Positions 1-5,098 of a stretch of 5,098 nt of DNA are shown here, one piece after another. The stretch is taken from contig JBLHWM010000272.1 of assembly GCA_047629095.1 (NCBI GenBank), positions 1 through 5,098 on the forward strand, given 5' to 3'. Each line of letters begins with the position of its first letter. The stretch's first letter is position 1. Under the pieces are notes generated by a model. It saw only the letters and a list, made by a program, of their open reading frames with translations. It was not told where the DNA came from and did no database searches. Both the position numbers and the translations under genes were made by a program. The DNA is from CALBMX01 sp047629095 (GTDB lineage: Bacteria; Planctomycetota; UBA1135; GCA-002686595).

Positions 1-864
1 CCCAAGGTGACTGCGAAGGTGCACGAGTGGTCAGAGGAGATCATGGAGGGAGACGCCCCCTTTTTCTTGTACTTGCATTACATGGATCCTCACAAGCCCT
101 ACCACCTCCATGGGGCTACCTACGAGGACAAGGCTGTTTCCTACGCGGCTGAGCTGAAGGTTCAGGCAGCCTTGTACGACACCGAGATCAAGTACATGGA
201 TATGTTCTTCAAGGAGGTGTTTGAAGGGCTGAAGTTAGACAAGAATTCCTTGGTGATCTTTGTGTCGGATCACGGTGAAGAATTCGGCGAGCACGGAGGA
301 ACTGGCCACGGTGTGCGGCTCCACGAAGAGCTCATTCGCGTGCCTCTCTTTCTGGTGGCTTTCGACGAGAACGGCACCCCCGTTTTTGATCCCCAGAAAA
401 TTCGCAAGACCACCTCGACGATCGATATTATGCCCACCTTGAGGGAGCTCCTGAACCTCCCCTCGGGCGAGCTGGAAGAGGGCCGCAGCCTGGCGCCATT
501 CGTGCTTAATAATAGCGCTCCGAATGATGGGGATGATCGCATCGTCTTCAGCCACCGCGCGGGCGTCCGCAAGGGCGAGGAAGTCGTGCTGCATTCCGTG
601 GTGGTAGGCAGGCTAAAGCTGCTCTCTTCTGGTGGGGGGCGTGCCGCGACGCTGGTCGACCTCATTGAGGACCCGGGCGAGCTCAAGGACCTCGCCGCGG
701 AACGCCCCGAGGAATACGCGCGCATGAACCAGATCCTGGAGAGCCATCTCGCTAGACCGAGGGCTGTTCAGCGTGAGTTCGGCGGTGATTTCGAGCTCTC
801 GAAAGAGGGTCTAGAGGAACTCGGCCGGCTCGGTTACTTGGATGGGGAGCCCGGTCCCAAGTAG
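1..864 (+). CDS. Sulfatase-family hydrolase, C-terminal part (5' end outside window)
   Basis: The frame is open from the first base, so the gene starts upstream; the GTG at 7 is not a convincing start because it falls inside the fold. About 287 codons are visible. The alkaline phosphatase/sulfatase superfamily is shown by HYMDPHKPY (about nt 76-102), by SDHGEEFGEHG (about 265-297), whose Asp-His pair are metal ligands in this family, and by the following GHG...HEELIRVPLF stretch (about 304-351). The C-terminal subdomain has the usual LVDLIEDPGELKDLA segment (about 652-696) and ends in an ELGRLGYL tail common in bacterial sulfatases. The catalytic Cys/Ser motif (C/S-x-P-x-R) and any signal peptide would lie upstream and cannot be checked, so sulfatase and a related phospho-hydrolase or transferase remain alternatives. 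Substrate is unknown. No clear terminator follows, and nothing links the gene functionally to nuo. Confidence 0.85.
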   Translation, partial: PKVTAKVHEWSEEIMEGDAPFFLYLHYMDPHKPYHLHGATYEDKAVSYAAELKVQAALYDTEIKYMDMFFKEVFEGLKLDKNSLVIFVSDHGEEFGEHGGTGHGVRLHEELIRVPLFLVAFDENGTPVFDPQKIRKTTSTIDIMPTLRELLNLPSGELEEGRSLAPFVLNNSAPNDGDDRIVFSHRAGVRKGEEVVLHSVVVGRLKLLSSGGGRAATLVDLIEDPGELKDLAAERPEEYARMNQILESHLARPRAVQREFGGDFELSKEGLEELGRLGYLDGEPGPK

Positions 865-901
865 ACAAGGGGCAGAGGGGCGATTCGAGGCACAATCCGC
901 T

Positions 902-930
902 AGTTCGGTTTGCTCACCTGACTTATAAAA
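902..930 (+). promoter_or_regulatory. Weak sigma70-like promoter candidate ahead of the hemerythrin gene
   Basis: TATAAA at 925-930 matches the -10 consensus at five of six bases and sits in a small AT-rich patch in otherwise GC-rich DNA. The region 17 nt upstream (902-907, AGTTCG) is a poor -35 match. It would place transcription start near 937 and give a leader of about 70 nt before the ATG at 1008. Sequence evidence only, and weak. Confidence 0.3.
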
Positions 931-946
931 CGGGGGTTGCTTCCCG
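931..946 (+). other. Possible leader hairpin before the hemerythrin gene
   Basis: CGGGGG (931-936) can pair with TTCCCG (941-946) around a TTGC loop. The stem has four Watson-Crick pairs and two G-U pairs. It lies directly after the candidate -10 element, at or just past the predicted start of transcription. No T-run follows, so it is not a terminator. It may be incidental. Confidence 0.2.
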
Positions 947-1007
947 CCTTGGCTGAGACATCCATCTTTGCTTCTAACCAGCCGTCCCCAGCTAGCTCCC
1001 TGAGCTT

Positions 1008-1580
1008 ATGACCCAATCCGGTACATCCGGCTCCGCCCCAGAGCCAATCCCTAGCTTGTCTCAGTTTCAGGGCGAGCACGACCGCATGGTCGCCCTGTTC
1101 AGCACCTACCAGTGCGGGCTGATGTCCCTCAACCTCAAGGAGGCCCGCATTGGCCTGGAGTGCCTGCGCTACGAGCTCGTGGTACACATGCAGGTGGAGG
1201 ACAGCGTGCTGATGCCCATCTACAAGGGGCTGGAGCAGCATCCCGAGGGGGGAGCACCCCTGTTTTTCGAGAAGGAGCACGCCAAGTTAGAGCGCCTCCT
1301 CGATGGACTTTTCAGCGATGTAGAGGGGCTTGAGCGCCTTGATGGTGTGGGCGAGCTGGCTCGCGCCGACGCCCTGCTAGTCATCGAGCACGGATTCACC
1401 TTCCAGCACCTGTTCCAGCACCACAGCTCCCGCGAGGACAAGGCCTTCTACCCGTCCATCAGCGAGGGGATGACCGTGGCTGAGCGCCAGGCAATCTGGC
1501 GGCGAATGGACATCGCAGAGGCCGGCGTTCGGGCCAGCCTTGGGCGGCCGCCGAGCATGGCGGACATAACCCAAGAGTAA
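1008..1580 (+). CDS. Hemerythrin HHE-domain protein
   Basis: This 190-residue soluble protein is a predicted four-helix bundle that would bind a diiron (oxo-bridged) centre. Candidate ligands appear in the expected order: H24 in GEHDRM, H60-xxx-E64 followed by LMPIY, H91 in EKEHAKL, H134, and H139-xxx-E143 followed by KAFYP. The HxxxE...P pattern twice is the HHE signature. The family binds O2 or NO or serves in iron and redox stress; which applies here cannot be read from sequence. The ATG at 1008 is the only sensible start: an in-frame stop lies at 993-995, and the next Met (residue 27) would lose H24. No good Shine-Dalgarno site precedes it, so translation may be inefficient. The first 20 residues are a flexible Ser/Pro/Gly-rich lead-in. 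There are no membrane segments or signal peptide. It is probably its own unit, with a candidate terminator after it and nuo beginning 232 nt downstream. Confidence 0.88.
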   Translation: MTQSGTSGSAPEPIPSLSQFQGEHDRMVALFSTYQCGLMSLNLKEARIGLECLRYELVVHMQVEDSVLMPIYKGLEQHPEGGAPLFFEKEHAKLERLLDGLFSDVEGLERLDGVGELARADALLVIEHGFTFQHLFQHHSSREDKAFYPSISEGMTVAERQAIWRRMDIAEAGVRASLGRPPSMADITQE

Positions 1581-1596
1581 CCAGACTCTAGTTTTT

Positions 1597-1613
1597 GAGC
1601 CCAATCGGGCCTC
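1597..1613 (+). other. Hairpin overlapping the terminator (possible antiterminator)
   Basis: GAGCCC (1597-1602) pairs with GGGC (1607-1610) and TC (1612-1613) around an AATC loop, with C1611 bulged. The downstream arm is the same GGGCCTC segment that forms the upstream arm of the terminator hairpin, so the two structures exclude each other. A five-T run precedes it (1592-1596). The pairing is seen in the sequence; a regulatory role is inference. Confidence 0.35.
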
Positions 1614-1629
1614 TACCGGAGCCTTTTTT
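1608..1629 (+). terminator. Candidate intrinsic terminator after the hemerythrin gene
   Basis: GGC (1608-1610) plus TC (1612-1613) pairs with GAGCC (1619-1623) around a TACCG loop, with C1611 bulged, and is followed at once by six T residues (1624-1629). It starts 28 nt after the hemerythrin stop codon. The stem is short and imperfect, so efficiency may be modest. It would insulate nuo from the upstream gene unless the alternative hairpin at 1597-1613 forms. Confidence 0.5.
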
Positions 1630-1630
1630 C

Positions 1631-1644
1631 GCTTTGGTCAAAGC
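1631..1644 (+). repeat. Short perfect inverted repeat in the nuo leader
   Basis: GCTTTG (1631-1636) and CAAAGC (1639-1644) are exact inverted copies around a 2-nt centre. As RNA it could form a 5-bp stem with a 4-nt loop; as DNA it has the dyad symmetry of a small operator half-site pair. It lies just past the T-run and 169 nt before nuoA. No known operator consensus is recognised. Confidence 0.3.
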
Positions 1645-1812
1645 CGACCGCTAGGGGAGGCTGCTTTTGCTGGTTATCGGGGCCAACTCTAGGTAAACTC
1701 GCCGCGAAATTTGCGTCGTAGCTGTTCACCCACTGAATGGCTGTTGCGCGCCCCCAAATCCCTTTTCCCCGCTGCATCCTCCGCACCGATCCCCACGGGT
1801 CGACGAGTAGTT

Positions 1813-2187
1813 ATGCTGAACGATTATCTTCCGATCCTGATCATGGTTGTAGCCGTGCTGGGCTTCGGTATTGCGAACCTCATCCTTAGTGATGTGCTCG
1901 GCGCGCGCCGCCGGGCTGTCGGTAAGGCAGACGCTTACGAGTGCGGCATGGCGCCATCGGGAACTGCCCGTATTCGCCTCTCCATTCACTTCTACCTCGT
2001 GGCAGTGCTCTTCATCTTGTTTGATGTGGAGTCGTTGATGCTGCTGCCTTGGGCAGTGGCTGCGAAGTCTATGGCGGCGGCAGGAGTCGGCGACATCGTC
2101 TTCAAAGAGGTGCTGGCGTTCGTTGTGGTTCTGGGACTTGGACTCGCCTACGTTTGGCGCAAAGGAGGACTGACATGGGACAGGTAA
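1813..2187 (+). CDS. nuoA: NADH-quinone oxidoreductase subunit A (complex I)
   Basis: NuoA is a small inner-membrane subunit of complex I that helps shape the quinone entry region. The 124-residue protein has three predicted membrane helices: about 5-25, 58-80 and 97-116. The family signature is present: DAYECG (40-45, Cys44) in the loop after helix 1, an R-x-R-x-S-x-H-FYL run leading into helix 2, and FDVE (70-73) with the conserved acidic pair, then PWA. The usual FLYPWA is here MLLPWA. The frame stays open upstream to a TTG at 1711, but those 34 codons are Arg/Ser/Pro-rich, unlike NuoA, and contain no ATG, so the ATG at 1813 just before helix 1 is chosen. A weak GACGAG purine stretch (1802-1807) precedes it. 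Its last 13 nt overlap nuoB, which suggests coupled translation. It is the first gene of the nuo operon in this window. Confidence 0.93.
   Translation: MLNDYLPILIMVVAVLGFGIANLILSDVLGARRRAVGKADAYECGMAPSGTARIRLSIHFYLVAVLFILFDVESLMLLPWAVAAKSMAAAGVGDIVFKEVLAFVVVLGLGLAYVWRKGGLTWDR
2161..2169 (+). promoter_or_regulatory. Strong Shine-Dalgarno site that sets the nuoB start
   Basis: AAAGGAGGA lies 5 nt before the ATG at 2175 and inside the end of nuoA. It is the best ribosome binding site in the window. It decides the nuoB start: the same frame is open about 126 nt further upstream, but that stretch is only nuoA read in another frame. Confidence 0.85.
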
Positions 2188-2777
2188 GCTTAACGGACGC
2201 GCCCTTTAGCGAGAGCTTTGCGGCAACCAACTTGGACTGGGTAGTTAACTGGGCCAGGAAGAACAGCCTCTGGCCGATGCCCCTTGGGTTGTCGTGCTGT
2301 GGCATCGAACTGATGGCCATGTTTGGCCCGAAGTTCGACCTAGCTAGGTTTGGTGCTGAGGCCGCGCGCTTCACCCCGCGCCAATGTGACCTACTTGTGG
2401 TCGCTGGCACCCTAACCTGGAAGATGGCCCAGGCCGTGCGCTTGGTCTATGACCAGATGCCCGAGCCGAAGTGGGTCATGAGCATGGGCGTCTGTGCTTC
2501 CACCGGCGGCATGTACGACACCTACTCGGTGGTCCAGGGCATCGACTCGATCATGCCCGTGGACGTCTACGTCCCCGGCTGCCCTCCGCGCCCCGACGCG
2601 GTGATCGACTCGATCATCAAGCTCCAGGATCGGATCCAGTTCGAGCGTCCCTCGAGGGATCTGCTCGAGGGTATCCCTGATTATGATGATCAGGGAACCG
2701 GCGCGGCGGATCGACAGCCGAACCGCACGATGATGAAGAAGAAGAAGCCCGGAGCCCTTCTGGGCGACGATATTTAA
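2175..2777 (+). CDS. nuoB: NADH-quinone oxidoreductase subunit B (complex I, cluster N2)
   Basis: NuoB holds the terminal [4Fe-4S] cluster N2, which passes electrons to quinone at the NuoB/NuoD interface on the cytoplasmic side of the membrane. All four ligands are visible: the tandem pair C41-C42 in LSCCGIEL, C107 in MGVCAST and C136 in VPGCPPRP. Their spacing (65 and 29 residues between ligands) is the same as in E. coli NuoB. The core also has RFGAEAARFTPRQCDLLVVAGT and the YDQMPEPKWV segment. The variant core (GVCASTGGMYDTYSVVQGID) differs from the enteric type (GSCANGGG...). The protein is 200 residues; after about residue 168 it runs into a hydrophilic tail with KKKK near the end, beyond the conserved fold. 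The start is fixed by a strong ribosome site; it overlaps nuoA by 13 nt and precedes nuoC by 12 nt. Confidence 0.96.
   Translation: MGQVSLTDAPFSESFAATNLDWVVNWARKNSLWPMPLGLSCCGIELMAMFGPKFDLARFGAEAARFTPRQCDLLVVAGTLTWKMAQAVRLVYDQMPEPKWVMSMGVCASTGGMYDTYSVVQGIDSIMPVDVYVPGCPPRPDAVIDSIIKLQDRIQFERPSRDLLEGIPDYDDQGTGAADRQPNRTMMKKKKPGALLGDDI
2649..2671 (+). repeat. Stem-loop 1 inside the 3' end of nuoB (8-bp stem, 7-nt loop)
   Basis: CCCTCGAG (2649-2656) and CTCGAGGG (2664-2671) are perfect inverted copies around the loop GGATCTG. It lies within the nuoB coding sequence from residue 159 onward. No T-run follows, so it is not an intrinsic terminator. A second stem-loop of the same size begins 2 nt later. 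Confidence 0.6.
2674..2696 (+). repeat. Stem-loop 2 inside the 3' end of nuoB (8-bp stem, 7-nt loop)
   Basis: TCCCTGAT (2674-2681) and ATCAGGGA (2689-2696) are perfect inverted copies around the loop TATGATG. It sits in the part of nuoB that encodes the poorly conserved tail, about 80 nt before the stop codon. Its geometry matches the preceding stem-loop. An alternative pairing of GGGAT (2656-2660) with ATCCC (2673-2677) would compete with both. Confidence 0.6.
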
Positions 2778-2789
2778 GCGAGGGCTCCC

Positions 2790-3341
2790 ATGACTGACGA
2801 GAACCAAGGGATTGCGGAGAACGCAACCCAAACCCGCATTTCTAGCTGCTTGCAGGGAATCCAATGCACCGTGTCCATCGCCTATGACGGCATGGTTTTG
2901 GTGCAGATTGCCGAAGACGCGATCTATGCGACCTGTGCAGCCCTCAAGAACAACGGTGGCTTCGAGACCAACACTCTCGTGACCGCCATCGACCACGGCG
3001 TGGGCTTGGCCCAGCGCTTTGAGATGGTCTACCAGTTCCTCTCCCTTGAGCATGCCGATCGCGTCCGCGTTCGCGCTATGACCAATGGTGACGAGCCCGA
3101 GGTCGATACGATTACCGACTTGTGGCTAGGGACCCAGTTTTCCGAGCGCGAGTGCTGGGACCTGCTTGGCGTGCGCTTCCGCGGCCATGAAAACCTGCGT
3201 CGTATTTTGATGCCCGAGGGCTTCACGCACCACCCGTTGCGCAAGGACTTCCCGCACATTGGTATCGAGCCGGACAGGCTCTACCAGAAGTGGGATGACG
3301 AGCGTCGCGCAGCCTTCGCCGCGAGCGAGGAGAACAAGTAA
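2790..3341 (+). CDS. nuoC: NADH-quinone oxidoreductase subunit C (complex I, 30 kDa subunit)
   Basis: NuoC is a peripheral-arm subunit that packs on NuoB and NuoD and has no redox centre of its own. The 30 kDa signature is clear at residues 119-154: ERECWDLLGVRF, then RGHENLRRILMPEGF, then HHPLRKDFP. The usual GHP before the LRRI block is GHE here, a mild variation. The N-terminal 110 residues form the less conserved alpha/beta part. At 183 residues it is of normal size for a stand-alone NuoC; it is not fused to NuoD as in E. coli. The ATG at 2790 has GAGGG (2780-2784) 5 nt upstream, a good ribosome site. It follows nuoB by 12 nt, and nuoD begins 2 nt after its stop. Confidence 0.95.
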   Translation: MTDENQGIAENATQTRISSCLQGIQCTVSIAYDGMVLVQIAEDAIYATCAALKNNGGFETNTLVTAIDHGVGLAQRFEMVYQFLSLEHADRVRVRAMTNGDEPEVDTITDLWLGTQFSERECWDLLGVRFRGHENLRRILMPEGFTHHPLRKDFPHIGIEPDRLYQKWDDERRAAFAASEENK

Positions 3342-3343
3342 CC

Positions 3344-4579
3344 ATGGCTATGAAATACATGGACTACCGCCCGGGCTTCTCCCAGGTGGACCACGACGAT
3401 CCATTGCACGGCGAGCTGATGCCCGTCAACATGGGTCCCCAGCACCCCGCGACCCACGGCGTTTTGCGCTTGGGCATGGAGCTCGACGGCGAGACCATGG
3501 TGAAGGTGGATGCGGACCTTGGCTTCCTGCACCGCGGCAAAGAGAAGGCCTGCGAGGGGCTAGGATGGGCGAAGTTCTTTCCCCACACCGACCGCCTCGA
3601 CTATGTGCAGCCGCTGATCAACAACATCGGCTACGCGATCTCTCTTGAGAAGCTCGCTAAGATCGAGATTCCCCAGCGCGCCGACGAGATCCGCGTGCTG
3701 CTCATGGAGATCAGCCGCATCGCCGCGCACCTGATCTACCTCGGTACCTCCTCCATTGACCTGGGCGCGATCACGATGTTCTTCAACACGTTCAAGGAGC
3801 GTGAGAACATCTACTCGATCCTCGATGCCTACACCGGGCACCGCATGAACAACACCTATGTTCGAATTGGTGGTGTCTACGCGGACGTGGACGAGAAGGT
3901 CGAGGGCATGATGCGCGAGTTCCTGGACCAGTTCCCGGACCGCATCGACGAGTTCGAGAAGCTGCTCACTGGCAACCGTATCTGGTACGACCGCAACCGC
4001 GAAGTTGGTGTCCTGACGGCCGAAGAAGCTCGCACCTGGAGCCTGACCGGCCCCAACCTGCGCGGCTGTGGCGTCGAGTGGGACCTGCGCAAGAACGAGC
4101 CGTACTCAGGCTACGAGACCTACGACTTCGACATTCCCGTCGGAACCGTGGGGGACTGCTACGACCGCTACATGGTTCGTGTCGAGGAGATGCGCCAGTC
4201 CTGTCGCATCGCCCGCCAGGCCCTAGACCGCCTTGCTCACTCGAGGGGCCAAGACGTGCTCGCCGAGGACCGTCGCTATGTCTTGCCGCCCCGCAGCAAG
4301 GTCATGGATTCGATGGAGGAGCTGATTCACCAGTTCAAGATCGTAACGGATCTGCGCCTGCCGAAAGGCGAGGCTTACGGGGCCGTCGAGGCCGCCAAGG
4401 GCGAGCTCGGCTTCTACTCTGTGAGCGATGGGTCGGCAACACCCGTGCGCATGCACATCCGCGCGCCCGGCCTCATGAACGTGCAGGCCATTCCGCTTCT
4501 CGCCGAGGGCCGACTGCTCTCGGACATCGTTGCAATCATCGGCTCCCTAGACTTCGTGATGGGCGAGGTGGATCGCTAA
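3344..4579 (+). CDS. nuoD: NADH-quinone oxidoreductase subunit D (complex I, 49 kDa subunit)
   Basis: NuoD forms most of the quinone-reduction pocket with NuoB and is related to the large subunit of [NiFe] hydrogenases. Family motifs run from end to end: MGPQHPATHGVLR (30-42), GFLHRGKEK (60-68), TDRLDYV (82-88), LGAITMFF (140-147), YSGYETYDFD, and the C-terminal SLDFVMGEVDR. H38 and Y87 correspond to His38 and Tyr87 of Thermus Nqo4, the residues that contact the quinone head group, so the active site looks intact. At 411 residues it is full length for a separate NuoD. The start at 3344 has GAGGAG (3327-3332) 11 nt upstream, rather long spacing; the ATG at 3350 is a possible alternative and would remove only two residues. 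Its TAA overlaps the nuoE ATG by one base. Confidence 0.97.
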   Translation: MAMKYMDYRPGFSQVDHDDPLHGELMPVNMGPQHPATHGVLRLGMELDGETMVKVDADLGFLHRGKEKACEGLGWAKFFPHTDRLDYVQPLINNIGYAISLEKLAKIEIPQRADEIRVLLMEISRIAAHLIYLGTSSIDLGAITMFFNTFKERENIYSILDAYTGHRMNNTYVRIGGVYADVDEKVEGMMREFLDQFPDRIDEFEKLLTGNRIWYDRNREVGVLTAEEARTWSLTGPNLRGCGVEWDLRKNEPYSGYETYDFDIPVGTVGDCYDRYMVRVEEMRQSCRIARQALDRLAHSRGQDVLAEDRRYVLPPRSKVMDSMEELIHQFKIVTDLRLPKGEAYGAVEAAKGELGFYSVSDGSATPVRMHIRAPGLMNVQAIPLLAEGRLLSDIVAIIGSLDFVMGEVDR

Positions 4580-5049
4580 TGGCACTCCCAAACAACTTGA
4601 AGGCCGAGTTCACTGAACTCTGCACCCACTATCCTGAGTCGCGCGCCGGGTTGATCCCCGCCCTGCACCGCTGCCAAGAAGATCTTGGTGGCTGGATTAC
4701 TCCGGACATCATGGATGACCTTGCCGAGTTCTTCGGCATCGAGCCCGTGGAGGTCTACGGGGTCGCGTCCTTCTACCCGATGTTCCGTTTGACGCCTCCG
4801 GGCAAGAACGTGATCAAGGTCTGCCACAACATCTCCTGCGACCTTCGGGGAGCTTCCGAGGTGCTTGAACGAGCCAAGCAGCTGACCGGGGCCGATGTCC
4901 ACGGGACCAGCCCCGATGGCAAGTTCACCCTAGAGGTGGTCGAGTGCCAAGGCTGCTGCACGACGGCACCGATGATCGACCTCAACGATAACTTCCACGA
5001 AAACCTGACGCTTGACGAGCTCGAGCGTTTGATCGGGGGCTGCAAGTGA
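4579..5049 (+). CDS. nuoE: NADH-quinone oxidoreductase subunit E (complex I, 24 kDa subunit)
   Basis: NuoE binds the [2Fe-2S] cluster N1a in the NADH-oxidising module and partners NuoF. It is 156 residues with a thioredoxin-like C-terminal domain. Ligands are C82-x4-C87 (VCHNISCDLRGA) and C123-x3-C127 (VECQGCCTTAPM), the expected 24 kDa pattern. An additional Cys126 directly precedes the last ligand. The helical N-terminal domain has YPESRAGLIPALH (18-30) and the usual EVYGVASFYPMF (58-69). The DGKFTLEVVEC segment is also standard. The ATG at 4579 overlaps the nuoD stop (TAATG), with GAGGTG (4565-4570) 8 nt upstream. The frame is open for about 500 nt before this, but that is nuoD read in another frame. 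Its stop overlaps the next GTG start by 4 nt. Confidence 0.95.
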   Translation: MALPNNLKAEFTELCTHYPESRAGLIPALHRCQEDLGGWITPDIMDDLAEFFGIEPVEVYGVASFYPMFRLTPPGKNVIKVCHNISCDLRGASEVLERAKQLTGADVHGTSPDGKFTLEVVECQGCCTTAPMIDLNDNFHENLTLDELERLIGGCK

Positions 5050-5098
5050 GCAACTTCGAAACGTACCTCACCAGCCGGATGACCGGCGACGATAGCCA
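5046..5098 (+). CDS. nuoF: Probable NADH-quinone oxidoreductase subunit F, first 17 codons
   Basis: A GTG at 5046 overlaps the nuoE stop (GTGA) and has a GGGGG stretch (5035-5039) 6 nt upstream. The frame stays open to the window end and encodes MSNFETYLTSRMTGDDS. The peptide is too short to show a family motif; the FMN and NADH sites and the N3 cluster ligands would lie beyond the window. The call rests mainly on gene order, since nuoF normally follows nuoE, and on the tight coupling. An internal ATG at 5079 is a less likely start. Confidence 0.6.
   Translation, partial: MSNFETYLTSRMTGDDS

Noticed and set aside
235..725. Overlapping minus-strand frames within the sulfatase gene
   Set aside because: They sit opposite the conserved metal-binding motifs of the sulfatase frame and carry no motifs of their own.
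865..907. Possible terminator after the sulfatase gene (GCGATT pairing with AATCCGC)
   Set aside because: The stem needs a bulge, the loop is 8 nt, and no T-run follows.
1667..1699. Possible nuo promoter: TTGCTG (1667-1672) with TAGGTA or TAAACT downstream
   Set aside because: The best -35 matches only half the consensus. The correctly spaced hexamer (17 nt) is a poor -10, and the better -10 (TAAACT, 1694-1699) is 21 nt away. A promoter is expected in this gap, but this one cannot be supported.
1711..1812. Upstream extension of nuoA from a TTG start
   Set aside because: It would add 34 Arg/Ser/Pro-rich residues not seen in NuoA; the ATG at 1813 gives the normal family length.
2412..3053. 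213-codon open frame on the minus strand across nuoB and nuoC
   Set aside because: It lies opposite two well-supported genes in GC-rich DNA, has a His/Gly/Val/Asp composition typical of antisense shadow frames, and shows no recognisable motif.
4078..4578. 167 open codons in the nuoE frame before the nuoE ATG, which might suggest an N-terminal fusion
   Set aside because: The stretch is the reverse-phase reading of nuoD, rich in Arg/Pro/Gly, and nuoE has a good ribosome site and a normal family start at 4579.
1..5098. Mobile element, CRISPR array, tRNA or rRNA
   Set aside because: No transposase or integrase motifs, no regularly spaced direct repeats and no cloverleaf-like or rRNA-like sequence were seen on either strand.

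Overview
The window holds the first five genes of a respiratory complex I (NADH:quinone oxidoreductase, nuo) operon and the start of a sixth. Upstream lie a hemerythrin-like metal-binding protein and the C-terminal part of a sulfatase-family hydrolase. Every recognised gene is on the + strand. The DNA is GC-rich by eye. Separate nuoC and nuoD genes (fused in Escherichia coli) and a sulfatase-family neighbour point away from enteric bacteria. A GC-rich Gram-negative lineage such as Myxococcota, another former deltaproteobacterial group, or Planctomycetota is possible. That is a guess from protein flavour; the sequence does not settle the phylum.

Layout: 1-864 is the 3' part of a sulfatase-family gene whose catalytic N-terminal half lies upstream. 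865-1007 is a short intergenic stretch with a weak promoter candidate and a possible leader hairpin. 1008-1580 encodes a 190-residue hemerythrin HHE-domain protein. 1581-1812 is the nuo leader. It holds a candidate intrinsic terminator that overlaps an alternative hairpin, then a short inverted repeat. 1813-5098 is nuoA, nuoB, nuoC, nuoD, nuoE and the first 17 codons of a probable nuoF.

The nuo genes are tightly packed: A/B overlap by 13 nt, D/E by 1 nt and E/F by 4 nt, while B-C and C-D are separated by 12 and 2 nt. This suggests one transcript with translational coupling. NuoB, C and D form the quinone-proximal arm with cluster N2. NuoE carries the N1a [2Fe-2S] cluster and, with NuoF, belongs to the NADH-oxidising tip. 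NuoA is a membrane subunit beside the quinone channel. With E and F present, this is the NADH-linked form of complex I, not the truncated 11-subunit form.

I see no undescribed defence, mobile or biosynthetic system. The most unusual non-coding signal is a pair of back-to-back perfect stem-loops (8-bp stems, 7-nt loops) inside the 3' end of nuoB. Next are the mutually exclusive hairpins ahead of nuoA and the hemerythrin gene directly upstream of the operon.
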